The notes beneath the pieces were generated by a model that worked only from the letters and a program-made list of their open reading frames with translations, made no database searches and had not been told where the DNA came from. This document shows, piece after piece, positions 52,101 to 64,000 of a DNA stretch of 64,000 bases. The translations under genes and the position numbers were made by a program. Source of the stretch: Beaufortia kweichowensis (Eukaryota; Chordata; Actinopteri; Cypriniformes; Gastromyzontidae); the NCBI GenBank assembly GCA_019155185.1, contig CM032801.1, forward strand, positions 4,269,351 to 4,333,350, given 5' to 3'. Position 1 is the stretch's first letter, and each line of letters begins with the position of its first letter.

Positions 52101-54224
52101 TTTTCACAGTAACCTACAGACATGACACAGGAGAAGCCAACCAATCAGAGTGAAGCTTGTGTAAAAATTGCAGATATGTAAAATCATATATAAAATGAAT
52201 AATACTTTAATTTGGCATTGTGATTTTTGCATACTTTCACATTTATGTATGTTTTCTGTAAACCTGCTTTGCACATTGGGAAAGACATCCTTTAAAATTT
52301 ACTGCAGATTGAGATTAGACTATACAATGTAAAGGTGATCGTAAAACTTGTAATCTTTTCCATAAAATAATGTATACAGGTAGGATCTTTCCAGGTCAAT
52401 CTGAGGTTAAATGCTTCACAGTTTACAACCCAAACCATCGACCCTTTTTATTTGCCAGCCTTGAGCTTTACCTCCTTCACCACACGGAGATATTTATTTC
52501 TCATGTGTGTGTAAGAAACTCTTATGTGAAATGCTTCCAGTTTTCAGCCACAGTATCACTAACATCATTCACTTTAAGAGCAAAACAAAAAATAATCTCT
52601 AGTAAAATCCTCCATTATAGATTGTAACTCAAATACATTTACAGATGGATAAATACACACCCTGTTATTCTCGTCTCTGGTTTAATAAGCTGTAAGTGGT
52701 TCATTGCAGTCTCCAGTAGGTTTGCTTGGATGTGCTGCCAGAAGATCGTTTTGTTTAGAAGAGCTTTCACACGTTCAGTTACTTTAACAAACCTGCGGCA
52801 CAGGCCGTGAACTATACAGCTAAACAGACCCATTTATGGCAGAACTTCTGTCTCAGACACATCTTCATTTATTTACACCACAAATGACTATGACTTAAAG
52901 AAGTGCTTGTGATATTGTAAGTTAAAATGCATGTGCATGGAAAGGGAAACTACTTCAGAACAATTCTGAAATATCAATAGACATTACAAAAATTGTCCTT
53001 GACTTGTGTGCTGTATGCCAAGATGTTCACACATGGCTGTCACATGACTTGAGCAAATATTTTTATTGTGGTTTGATGATGCAGTCTTTATTTTGGAGGT
53101 AACCAACTCCAGATTACCATTCACTTTTATTAAAAGCTTGAAAAATTTAATATTTGAACACACGTGCCCTCTGTGGGTTTATTAAAGTATAAAACTTAAA
53201 TAATATTTGAACAAAATTACAGTTACTTGAAAGACTTATTTCAAGTCATATTATAGAACACAGAAGTGAAAAATGCCTCCATAATTTACTCCAGGTACAG
53301 AATGCATTTGAGATCTGTTATTATATTATGTAGGATTTTAATATTAATATTTAAGTCATTTTTAACATGCAATGTAATAATTTATCACTAGGAAGACCTT
53401 GACCTTTGCTGTTTATTGACCTTTCCAGCCAGTGGAATGAGATGTGAGCAGATGGATAGAGAGAAGAGGAGTGGGTCAGCTGACCTCTGACATTGGGCTT
53501 GACCCTCCTTGACTTTAACACTGAGGTCGATTTCTGGTGGAATTCAGAGATGGAAAACACATCATCTGCCCTACAGGTGGAACATTGTGAATGTTTGACA
53601 TGGTGAGGTCTGGATGGATTATGAGCGTCGTTTCTGACTCTAAAGTTGTAAGCAGAGACCAGTCACACATAATACACATGGGAACAAATGAAGCAATGAA
53701 GATCTTCAATCTTTCTTAATCTTTAATCATTAACCTTTTATTTTTATTCTAATTCGAAACACCCAAAATGAGATTATTGCAGTGAGCATTACTGTTTCAG
53801 GATCATATTCTTATAATTGGCTTAACGTGTATATTAAGCTTCTTTAAGCTTTTTTTTTTTTTAATAGAGTCTCCTGCCAAGATGCTTGTAGTTTAAAACT
53901 TTCACCCACTTTCTTTGCACCTTTAAATAGTATGTTTGGGATGGACTCAGTAATTAGCCTCATGATGTGGGTTGGGTTCATTAGTGAAGGCAGGTGCTGT
54001 CGGTTACTCAGAGGTCTTAAAACCATCAGGTTTTAGTGCTTTTGTTCTCCAGTGGCGATAAAATAGAGCTTGAGTAGGGAAATGGGTTTGGTGAGGATAG
54101 GGTAAAACAGACTGTGTTACTTTGGTTATTGAGAGAATGAGTTTGTTTTTTTTATTTGTTTGTTGACAATTTAGTGGGTTGGTGTTTGAAGAGAAGCTTT
54201 AGTGTTGGGGAAGTTATTTTATTA

Positions 54225-54385
54225 ACAGTTTCAGTCATGTTGGTTAATGCATTAGCTAACATAATCTGACAATGAACAATACTTCTGCAGCATTTCTAAA
54301 TCTTAGTTAATGTTAATGTTAATGTTTACTAAAACATTTCTAAATCAAACATTGAAACTTCCTGTTAGTGAACTAACATGGACTA
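54225..54385. mobile_element. fragment of a gttaatgcatta-type MITE
   Basis: ggttaatgcattagctaaca, then ctgacaatgaacaatact, and gttaatgttaatgtttacta recall the element at 17294-17800 but without clear termini. It is probably a truncated relative. Confidence 0.45.
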
Positions 54386-57300
54386 TTATTGGCATTGGGA
54401 AAGAAATAAAATCTGAAAAATTAAGGTTCAGTGTTCCGTCTATGAGCTTTATGCCAACTTCTTGAAACGACTGAGAGTGTACATGAAAAATAAATAACAT
54501 TTATTGTTTAATTAAACTTCCAAAGGACCACAAGTAGCTTTAAACGTGCTCTTTGTCATCATTTGTGCTGCGGTTCATGCTGTGAAACCCTGCGTGGCAC
54601 AATAGCCTCTGTGAAATGTGCCTGAAGATTTTGACATTCTCTGAAATGTTTTGTTTAGACTAATGAGATTATCTGATTATGTGCCTCCCAGGGGGGGAAA
54701 GTATGGGTTCGGAAAGAAACAATATTTCTCAATTTGGCTCAAACTCAAAAGTTTGCATGCAACCTGCTAATTTACCCTGTTAGTTAGCGAGCACATTGCG
54801 TGCCAGTAATTCATTAGACGTGAGTGGTTGTCCAGTATCTGTCACATGCCTGTGGAGTGTAATGTAGGTTAGATCAGGTCCACAGACTCATTAATGAAGT
54901 GTTTTGATCACGCACACAGATTTTGTAACATACAGGTTAAGTCTTGCCATGTTAGATTATTTAAAAGCAAGTTAAATGGTTTACTTGGTTTGCTTGATTG
55001 AATAAAAATAACTCAAGATAATATTTATCATTTGATTTAGTATGATTTAAGATATTGAAGTGCCTGTGTTAAAATCAAACAATGTGAAATGATATCTAAT
55101 ACTGCAGCTATGGCAAAATAAAATAAAATAAATAAAAACTAACAGGTCACACCTTGCATGCTAAATGATCCCTTTAAGCTCTAAAATGATCTCTGTTAAA
55201 CCTTCTTTGCTAAATTACGTAAATCCTATTAAAAGATTTAAACCTTCAGCCAGATTATTCATTATATAGCAAGATTATTTACTGTACTGCAGGACATGTC
55301 ACATACATATATGTTAAATTAATTATTTATTTCAGTATCTCTTAATCTCTTTTGATAATGCTACATGTAAATTAAATTAAAGTTACTTTTAAATAACACT
55401 GTATACGATTATCGAGTCATTTAGGTGAATGTGCTTCGTTATTTTAGACACCAGCGCCACCGTGTGGCATAAACTCACACATGATTATTTGACCGCATTC
55501 ATGTCTCCATGGCAATCACATGAGCATTGTCTAATTTTAAATGAACTCTGGTGAGAGGTGTAGGTAAGAGCAATAGAGAATAGGCCAGGGACACTTTGGT
55601 GCACAAAGAGATACAGGGACCCCTAAGACACAATATATATATTTGAGTATTTTGTGGGCTTATAAAAATATTACCTTATGAATGTGTTTGCATACTTCAT
55701 GGTATTTACATAACAGATCATTATTGGTCATCATTATTTAGTTTTACACTTTACTATATATAATATATACTATGATAAAACATCTTGAATCAGTGTTTAC
55801 CAGAATTATATGGACACAGTTCACACTTAATGCATGAATGTCTGTGTATGAAATAACAAAAATATCAAACCAAGTACCTGATGGATGTAATGTTCAGATT
55901 GATCTGTTTGCATAGGCTATTATTCATAAACTTATCAGGACATATCTACAGTTAATGTATTAAATATCATCTATGGTTACTCTCCTGGGACTTCTACAAA
56001 ATGCAAACGTGAGGAAAAATACTTTTATGGGGTCACTGGTGTCTAATGCATGTCAATGTATTAGACTTCAAAAGAACCAAATAAATATTAAATGTTCTGT
56101 GCTGATTATTTTTTGTTATCTTGATGTTCGTGTTTAGATGTTTAACACTCAGGACTTCGCGGTCCATGTCAGTCTGTTCTTTGACACTAGTCAACACATG
56201 CTGATTGCTGCGCCTCGCCGGGTAAAGTCAGATTTAAATTATACTGCTCATCAATCCCTCACTTTATGTGCAAGATAAAAGCAAACACAGCTTACGGGCT
56301 GCTGGTCCTGCTTTTCTTTCTCTTTAATTTCACCGGCCATGTCAACAGAATCAGGAGGAGTCGTTTAATGATGAGCAAGGGAAGAGCTTTTAAAAGAGAA
56401 TCTCTGTTCTGTCTCCTGCGGGTGTTTTTGGTACCCCCTCTGCATGACATTCAAACAGTGAGGCGGGATTGAGAAGTTCAGATGCTTTTTGGAGATTGTT
56501 ATTGGAGTTTACCTGCCAATTTTGTCTTAGATATATAGTCAGTCAATAGAGACATTGCCTTCCTAATTGGCTCGGTAGGATGTGTTCCAAGTTTTGGTCC
56601 CTATACCTTTAAAGATCTCACTTTGGATTTCGATACAACACCATCTCAGGTTTATATGGAGGTATTGAAGTCTGTTTAAATAACTTTGCATTTAAAAGGA
56701 ATGAGTGTGTCAACATTTCACCGGCACATTTCATTTACTTTCCATTTCCCATCAGAGCCCAGTATGCCAAAGAGTTTTTTATATTTGATAAACTATGCTA
56801 ATAAATGTATTTCTAATTCAGTGTGCATGGTGTAGTAGGAAATAGATAAGTCCTTCCTTTGTTTTCTTGTGGTTTATTATTACATCAAGTACACTGACTA
56901 AAGAACACCAAGATGATATTACTGCAGTCTGTGTTTACCGTTACTTAAAATTTTTCCAAGAGCTTATGCAACTCATATTTTGACTGAAGGCCATTCATGA
57001 CTTCATCACACATGTCCTTTTATCTTAGACATAAACAAGGCTATTTTGCATTTCTTGCATTGCGTTACGGGATGTGGTATGTTTTATACTGCACACAAAT
57101 GCTTTATTCCTGGGAATTTTGACCTAGCTTTTAATCCGCATATTTAATTGTAGATTTCTTCAAGCGGCGCCCTGGAGAAAACAAATTCCACACTTGAATT
57201 TTTCTTTTAGATTTATTTGACTTTTTCGGCAATAAATGTTAGTAACTTATTGTACTTTCCACTGTTGTGCTCTGGGGATGGAAAATGGGTCACATTCTAA

Positions 57301-58749
57301 ATATAGTGACCATAACAAATAATTTATTTAATACCACCACACTTCATTTGCATGAAAATGCTACACGTGGATGATGTTTCTATTTTATAATTAAATCATA
57401 AATACAAGCACTAGATTATATATTTCTGACAAAACATGGTGATGAATACAATATATCTACAATTCATCTAGAAAAACATTGATTACTAATGTTAGTATTA
57501 CTTGCTGTGCACATTTGATTCACAAATGCCCTTTGAATTTATAAATGTATGTACTTAAAAAGTTAACCTAATATGAGAACAATAATTTTCCTGGTGAATT
57601 TTATTTAAACAAAGGATAAAAATAATGATTCTACAGTATGAAGTGGATATGAATGTTCTCACATATCTGACGGATACAAACTTTGCTCACCTTTTTCTTT
57701 TTATTTGTGGTGGAAAAGAGTTTTTTAGACTATTTTAAAGTTAATTTGAGTCTTTCCTAAAAGGTTATCTGGAGACAAAAAAAAAAAAGTCTTTGGAGTC
57801 TTAATCTAAGACATTTCTGGATAAAACCCTTCTGTCGGTTTTATTTCTTAAAGTAGCTGGTATAATAAAAAATGTCCCCATAGCAACTGAAAAAACTGCA
57901 TTCTGCATTAAAGGTATGAATGATGATCAGTCACATCCTATTTAAAGCCTAAAAGACAAAACTCCCTGTTTTTTTATATATACAGAGATCTGCCAACTTT
58001 CCCTGTTTTAAAAGCATTTTTCTCGTTTTTTGGCTTCCCAAGCAAACTATTAACATTTTCTAGGTTTACAGCATTCAGCCAGAAAACTGATTGTACCTCC
58101 GCAATCCTACAGCATTCAGAATGTGTGAATGTAATGTGTAATACCACTGTGTGCGTCAGAGATGTGTTGTTTGGATGTGTACACTGTATGAATGCTTTTG
58201 ACTGTAACTGTATTCTGATTCACAAGGTCACTAAACACTATCTACACGTAAACCAAAAACCCAGATCAGTGCTTGAAAGTGCGAGTTTTCACAATTCCTT
58301 ATGACAATGAATAATTTTCCATGTCTGACTATCTGGAGACGACACATTTTTGTACTCCACTGAGATGGTAAACCATTAAAATTGGGTTGAGAAATGTAAA
58401 CGTCATCAAAACATTTCTCCACTGTTATTTTTGCCAAAAGGAGCGTAAATCTCTCTCACATTTATTTTGTTCCTTTATTAAGCATTTCTGCATTTTTACT
58501 GCTTGTTTTCTACCAAATGTGTGATATTTCTATAATAAACGTTCTCCTTCAAGTTTTTGGTAACTTTTCATAAAGAGCTAGATGAGACTGTGAACGTATT
58601 ATAGAACAATGTTTTTGCTTTAAATCCTTTAAATACACTAGTGTGAATTATTAAATAACTTCGATGCAAAATCGACGTCGCCATCTTTGATATTTACTTC
58701 AGTCGCCGTCACTATGGATACAGGTGAGCGACTGTTAATCAAATGTCAA

Positions 58750-59160
58750 CTTTACCATGAAAAATGTTTTTTCCAAAGGATTTCACCATACTGGTAGCTC
58801 AGATTTGGTGGTCCATGTGAGGGGTCTCTTAAAGTTTTTGTTTAAAACGTGATTTTGAATATTCAGCTAAGTAAAGTTTTGTCACATCCATAAGTCCATA
58901 TTTCTCACAAATGCACACGTGAAAATTAAAAATTTTTGGTCCTTGAGATCTCTTCTCCATTTGTTGGCGTTCTCCATTGCTGCTGGTTTGTGCATTTTAA
59001 TTCACAGAAATCCTACAAAGTTTGTTGCCTCTCAAACATTTGTGTTCTTTGTCAGATCCATAAATATTTCATTTTTAAAATTGATAACTCGTGCAAAGAC
59101 TGAAATTTTCGGGCTCTATCAGCAGGGATACAGTAAAATATAAAGAAATTGTTCAACATA
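58750..59160 (+). repeat. interspersed repeat family 1, copy 2
   Basis: Shares ttcaccatac.ggtagctcag, ggggtctcttaaagtttt, gatctcttctccatttgttg, gctggtttgtgcattttaat, tcacagaaatcctacaaag and gctctatcagcaggga with the copies at 37.4 and 62.4 kb. Confidence 0.85.
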
Positions 59161-62100
59161 TCCCACTGGAAAAACCCATATTTCCTTGAATGTTTATCTA
59201 TATCACTTACTGGAGCTTTGATATATAGATATTTTTTGGCCTTTCCTCAAACTCAGTTCATAGTTTCATCTCATGCACAGTCTTAAAATGACAAGAATTG
59301 ACAGAGTTGTGCCACAAATCTGCTTAGCAATTTTAGCACTTTTCCAGAAATCCCTCTTTAATTCCAGTCTATAGTAAATCCTCTGTCTGGGGAGAGATGT
59401 GCTTTTCAGAACCGAGGGCTGTTTTTATTTGATAAAGCTGCTGTTTCGCCTGAATGCACTGCTTGTTTTTTGCAGTAATGGTCCTTTACTCTAAGTCTGT
59501 TTGTAAAGCCTCTTCAACTTTTCTAAGAGATATTTTTGTGTATGTGTTTCTAAAAACTCCCCAGGCATGTTTATATTCCAGGTGTCTGTGTTGAATTCTC
59601 ATGCACTTTAATGTTAAAAGATCAAAAGAAGATATGCTTTTAATTAACATGGTGCAACTTTATTATTCTTTCCATGTACCTTGAAAGTTTTATTATTTAC
59701 TATAAACAAGATACTGAGTATAGATGTGTTATTTGTCAGCGTGCTGAGACATGCTAGCGGTGATGCATTTTGATGAGTGGTATTGGCCTGGTGTTCTTTG
59801 TTTTCCTCATGTGAAACGCTTTAAAGTTAACTGTATCACCATACTGCTCAATTTTCTCAGGACTTTGTCAAATAGAAATTATTTTGGACCCTTCATTTGA
59901 AAACTCATTTGTGCTGCAGTACCTTATTTTAGACCCACAAAGATTGTTTATGCAAAACGGGAACCAAGGAAACGTCCAGCAGCAACATTTACAAATCATA
60001 ATATGGCAAAATAAAATAAAATGGTGTGTGTATATACATGTATGAACAACCTGATAATATTTCTGAAGAAAGGACAGGTCACCCACCGGGCCCATGCAAA
60101 TTCCTCATTACTATGCTCTCCAACAGATCGGAAGACAGCAGAATCTGAACAGGCTGAGCAGGCAAATCATTTCCACCATGCCTCCAGAGGGGACAGAGTC
60201 TGACAGAAGCTCAGTATGGATTACCATCCTAATGTCAAGACATCCTTTGAATCCTAATGGTGCTCTGTGGCTGTTCCCAATGTAATTATGAGAGGGTTCA
60301 ATCCGTGATGCTGAGCTGGGATAGGGGCAGGAAAGGAAAGAGTGTGTAGATGTTAGAAGAGATTGGATAGATGAAGATAGTTTTATTTGTAGATGTGTTA
60401 TGTTTATGTGCATGATATTGTTTCCCGCCAGTACGTTTCTTGCACTATGCAACATAATTTCTGATGCCTTTCACTTTGGTGCATTCAAAGAAATGAAAAT
60501 AAAATAAATGTAAGAAAATTGTTATGTGTTTTTGGTATAGTTTTTAAAAATATATATATTTTTGTATTTCTGTCATTTTGACAGTGTAAATCTGTCAGGT
60601 GTACAGGGGTTACCTTGCTTGAGATTCTCACTAAATTTTTTGTAATTATTTGACGATGATTAAATGAGAGAGAAGCAAATTAAGTGTCTTTATACTGTAC
60701 ATCTTGTTTTCTATATTATTTGTCCAATCAATAATTAACATCTGCGCATGTGATTGCACTGAGAAAGAGATTTGTCCACTGATTCAGATTGTCAGACAGA
60801 TAAATTTTGATTAAAGTTAAAATGATATTTGGGCTTGTTTCTTTCTGCAAGATCTGGCAACATCTCACTATCACTTTGTGTATTATGGTATCATTTCATC
60901 TTTTTGACTAAAATTGCACATCATTTTAGTAGTGAGTTATCAGAGAAATAACGCAAGCTTAAGATTCATCTGAACACAAAGCCATTGTCTGCGAATATCA
61001 TCTGCAGTGTGTTGCCTGACATTTACCTGACTTTTACAAAGGGATTTGTGCTGCTGGATATTATTTTCCTTTCCGGTGACCCGCTCTCACACTAAAGCTT
61101 TCATCATCCTCATGTGTGCTAACCTAAATCACTGCGTGTACAAAGGGCGAATCTTCACCAACAAAATAAATTTCAGTTTTTAGGTCACAGATCTGTCAGT
61201 CTTATACGATCCACCCACTCAGGGATGTGTTTGTGCGTTCAAAAATAGCTAGTTGCTGCAGAAGAGAATAGAACATAGAGGTCTTAAGACACAATGTTAA
61301 AAACCCATGACCTTGCAGTTGCCACGCTACACCAAGTGCAAACAAAATTACACACAAGACAGAAAAGTATTCTCTGCTGTTTGACACTTTCCTTGTGTCT
61401 TTGAAGTTGAGAACTGAATCAGTTCCAATCTGCAAAATTTTGTCTCCTGTCACTCTTTGTGACAGTTTGACAGGTTTGAGGTCCTCGAGCGTTCTGCATG
61501 GATCAGTCATCTACTCCAGTGTCATGTCATGTCAAAAATTGTAGGTAAGCCATTTGTAAGTTGAAAAGTATAAGCACTATGTCACAGATAAACCTATGGG
61601 AAGGAATGAATAGGACATAATGATAAACGGGTAAAAGTAAATTGACTGTTTAATTCTTTTCAGGTCCACAATGTCCTAGAACTTGGAAGCTTGATGTCAG
61701 AAAGCGTTGACCTGTCGGAGACAGGTGTGTGGATGGGGCTGATGGAGGTGCTAATGGATTCAAAGAGACAAGTGTTGGATTGTCACCATCCCTAAGGATC
61801 TGGTAAAGGCTTTTGATGTCGGGCAGAGACAGAGGTGAGAGAGAAAAGATTTAGAGCAGGTGAGATTGAGATACAGTCCCGCCCCCAAACTTACTCTATT
61901 GGTCGAGACAGTGTTGCTGTGCCAAGTTGGTCAGGATGTCAGATAAACAGACAGTGCCATTGTTTACACTTTTTGGTGAAATCAAACTTTATAGGTGTAT
62001 GTGCATTTTGAGCTGGTTTGGAAAAAGTATTTTAAAGAGTTTGTTTATCAAAAAATGAGGCTGTCAGGTAGATGATACTTTCATCATTGTGTCATTATTC

Positions 62101-62449
62101 TTTCAGATTCATCGTCCTCAAGATTTTCAAAGTAGCTTATCCAGCAGATGTTCTAGGTTTCTTTTAAAAAAGATATGAGAAAAGAAGTGAAAAAGCTTTC
62201 ATGTTTTATTTTAAAATTGCTCTGTATTAAGGAGACGGCTGACATCCACCCACAGTATTAGAAGAGTAGATGCAGCAACGCTGTACTTTTAAAATCAATT
62301 CTGACCTTGAGATAAAAGTCTCCATCTGAACCAGTCTACTCCAAAACCTATAATACTCCAGCAAGAATTTATTTTGTTGGTCACTTAATAACCTGTTAAG
62401 CTACAAGACTGCTTTTGAAAACTTGAGCTTTCTGTAGTACTGGGCAAAT

Positions 62450-62950
62450 GTCAACCTTACCATAAAAGCATAAAGTTTCTATCAAAGGTTTTCATCTTAC
62501 TGATAGCTCAGATGTCAATATTTAGTGGTGTAAATACCCATATGAGGTCTCTCTCAAAGTTTTTAAAGTATTTTTTATGTTTAAAGCATGACTTTTCAAA
62601 GTCAGGTAAAGTGCAGTTTTCAGAATTGTCCCATTCGTAACAGTCCATGTTCCTTATAAATGTGTGCATAAAAATGTAAATAATTATCTTATGTTCTTTT
62701 GAAGAGTCATAATCTCTCCATTTGTTGGGTATTATTGCTTCTGGTTTGTGCATTTAAATTCACAGAAATCTTACAAAATGTGTTTCATCTCAAAAACATC
62801 ATTTTAGTGTTACATCTACAATGCATGTATGTTTCCATTTTTAAAATAGATAATTTGTGTGTAGAGGGAGATTTTTCCAATGTCTGTACTCTATCAGCAG
62901 GGGTTTAGTCAAATATATAATTATATAACACGTTTCAATATATTGGTAAT
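62450..62950 (+). repeat. interspersed repeat family 1, copy 3
   Basis: The fullest copy: gatagctcagatgtcaatat, taaatacccatatgaggtct, gcagttttcagaattgt, ctctccatttgttgggtatt, attgcttctggtttgtgcat, cacagaaatcttacaaa and ctctatcagcaggggttta, in the same order as the other copies. Confidence 0.85.
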
Positions 62951-64000
62951 AAATACATTCTGTAAGACTAAAGAAAGTCACATCCATAACGCTGGAATTG
63001 CTCATCTGCTCAGCTGTTTGGTTTTGGCTCACACTGTGTCCAATCAATTATCAGCAACAAATCAGCCATTTTCACAGACTAAATCTCAGAAAAGACATCA
63101 CGTTTATCCTTGACCTAAAAAGACATCAACAGATAACAAATCAATTCAGGGTAGATGAGTTTAGCTTGGAGTGGATGGAGGAGATAAACCTGATAACTTT
63201 GAACGCCTCTGTTGTCTTCTGTTGTCTGTTGCGTTTAGTTTGTGTTATTTAGGCAAACAAGCTGAGAAAATTCCCCCAGGCATGTGTTATATTTTGCAGT
63301 TGGGGAAACTTATTCAAATTATGACCCATTTCATCAGTCATGGTGCTGATGCAATGTGTTTTAGTCCATTTTATAAAGACATTATGGTTAAAGAAATACA
63401 AAGAACAGTGAAGGTGAAGGTTTTTGTGTACGCTGTGTCCTACTAAAGGCCTGATCTTTCACAGTAAAAAATGAAAATAGATTAAAAAACACCCAGGAGA
63501 GAAGTCCTGAATGCCTTGAGGTTGTTGTTGTTGTTGTTTTGATCGTTCAGGGTGAGAAATTAAATAAGAGCCTTAAGGGATTAATAAGACACAAAATAAT
63601 GTAAATTCAAGCCACATTTCACATCAATCAAATGCAAATTAAATGAAAACAAACAAATATAAAGGCAATTGTGCAATTCTTTTTCTAATAAAGAAGCTGT
63701 TTTACAGTGATTTCACCACAGGTGAGACATGTTTTACCCAGGGTAAAGTCACTGTCAAAATTATCTCATTGGTATTTGTCAAATGTAATATGCGGCAAGT
63801 TGTCATTTACATCAGACGCGGCTCATCAAATTAATTCTCTAAGCTTATCAGGACTGAAGCGTTTCCCCGTTTAATGTTCTGTTACACTGTCATGATTATG
63901 TGTAGCTGTCCCGAAATCCTCACTGCTAAAAATGTGAGGTGTATTTAAATAGGAATTAAGCTAATTTCATGCTCGTGACGAGAAAGCAGTTCCCCTTCCC

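Larger units (their letters stand above)
48921..64000. other. gene desert downstream of CDC42EP3
   Basis: I recognise no exon in 15 kb. It contains the hairpin at 49112-49158, a piece of a gttaatg-type element at about 54230-54380, family-1 repeat copies at 58750-59160 and 62450-62950, and AT-rich DNA. The short frames here, for example 60111-60455 and 61202-61510, lack motifs and splice context. The next human gene on this side, QPCT, is not seen. Confidence 0.6.

Noticed and set aside
55453..55467. Second possible CTCF site (minus strand)
   Set aside because: agcgccaccgtgtgg departs from the core at two positions, including a conserved one, so it was not listed.

Overview
The window is vertebrate nuclear DNA, most likely from a teleost of the carp/loach group (Cypriniformes). 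It is AT-rich, gene-poor, full of short non-autonomous DNA-transposon remnants and dinucleotide microsatellites, and its genes are split by GT-AG introns. The cypriniform call is an inference from the style of the repeats; the teleost call is firmer. There are no bacterial-style operons, CRISPR arrays or rRNA genes, and I recognised no tRNA.

Three protein-coding genes can be rebuilt exon by exon. (1) CYP1B1, plus strand, coding 4712-6823 in two exons, encodes a complete microsomal cytochrome P450 of 528 residues. A short non-coding first exon lies upstream, and a cluster of dioxin-response-element cores lies about 2.1 kb further upstream. (2) RMDN2 (FAM82A1), minus strand, has ten coding exons from 27636 down to 12382 (398 residues) and one or two candidate non-coding first exons at about 29.1 and 29.7 kb. 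(3) CDC42EP3 (BORG2), plus strand, has a TATA-led non-coding first exon ending at 42400, a 4.9 kb intron, and one coding exon at 47517-48434 (305 residues).

The order CYP1B1 > < RMDN2 ... CDC42EP3 > matches the order and relative orientation of these genes on human chromosome 2p22.2, in mirror image. The genes do not form a pathway. CYP1B1 is an aryl-hydrocarbon-receptor-responsive monooxygenase of the ER, RMDN2 a membrane-anchored TPR-like protein, and CDC42EP3 a Cdc42/septin effector.

Layout: 1-4.45 kb, upstream flank with the response-element cluster; 4.45-8.2 kb, CYP1B1; 8.2-12.4 kb, convergent spacer with a transposon remnant; 12.4-29.2 kb, RMDN2 with large repeat-bearing introns; 29.2-41.9 kb, spacer with a hAT-type element bearing 8-bp target duplications and a consensus CTCF site; 41.9-48.9 kb, CDC42EP3, whose intron holds a degenerate T-rich minisatellite; 48.9-64 kb, a gene desert with repeats. 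I found no clear novel biological system. The most useful leads are the CYP1B1 response-element cluster, the frame-preserving 78-bp first intron of CYP1B1, two three-copy interspersed repeat families, the hAT-type element and the CTCF site.
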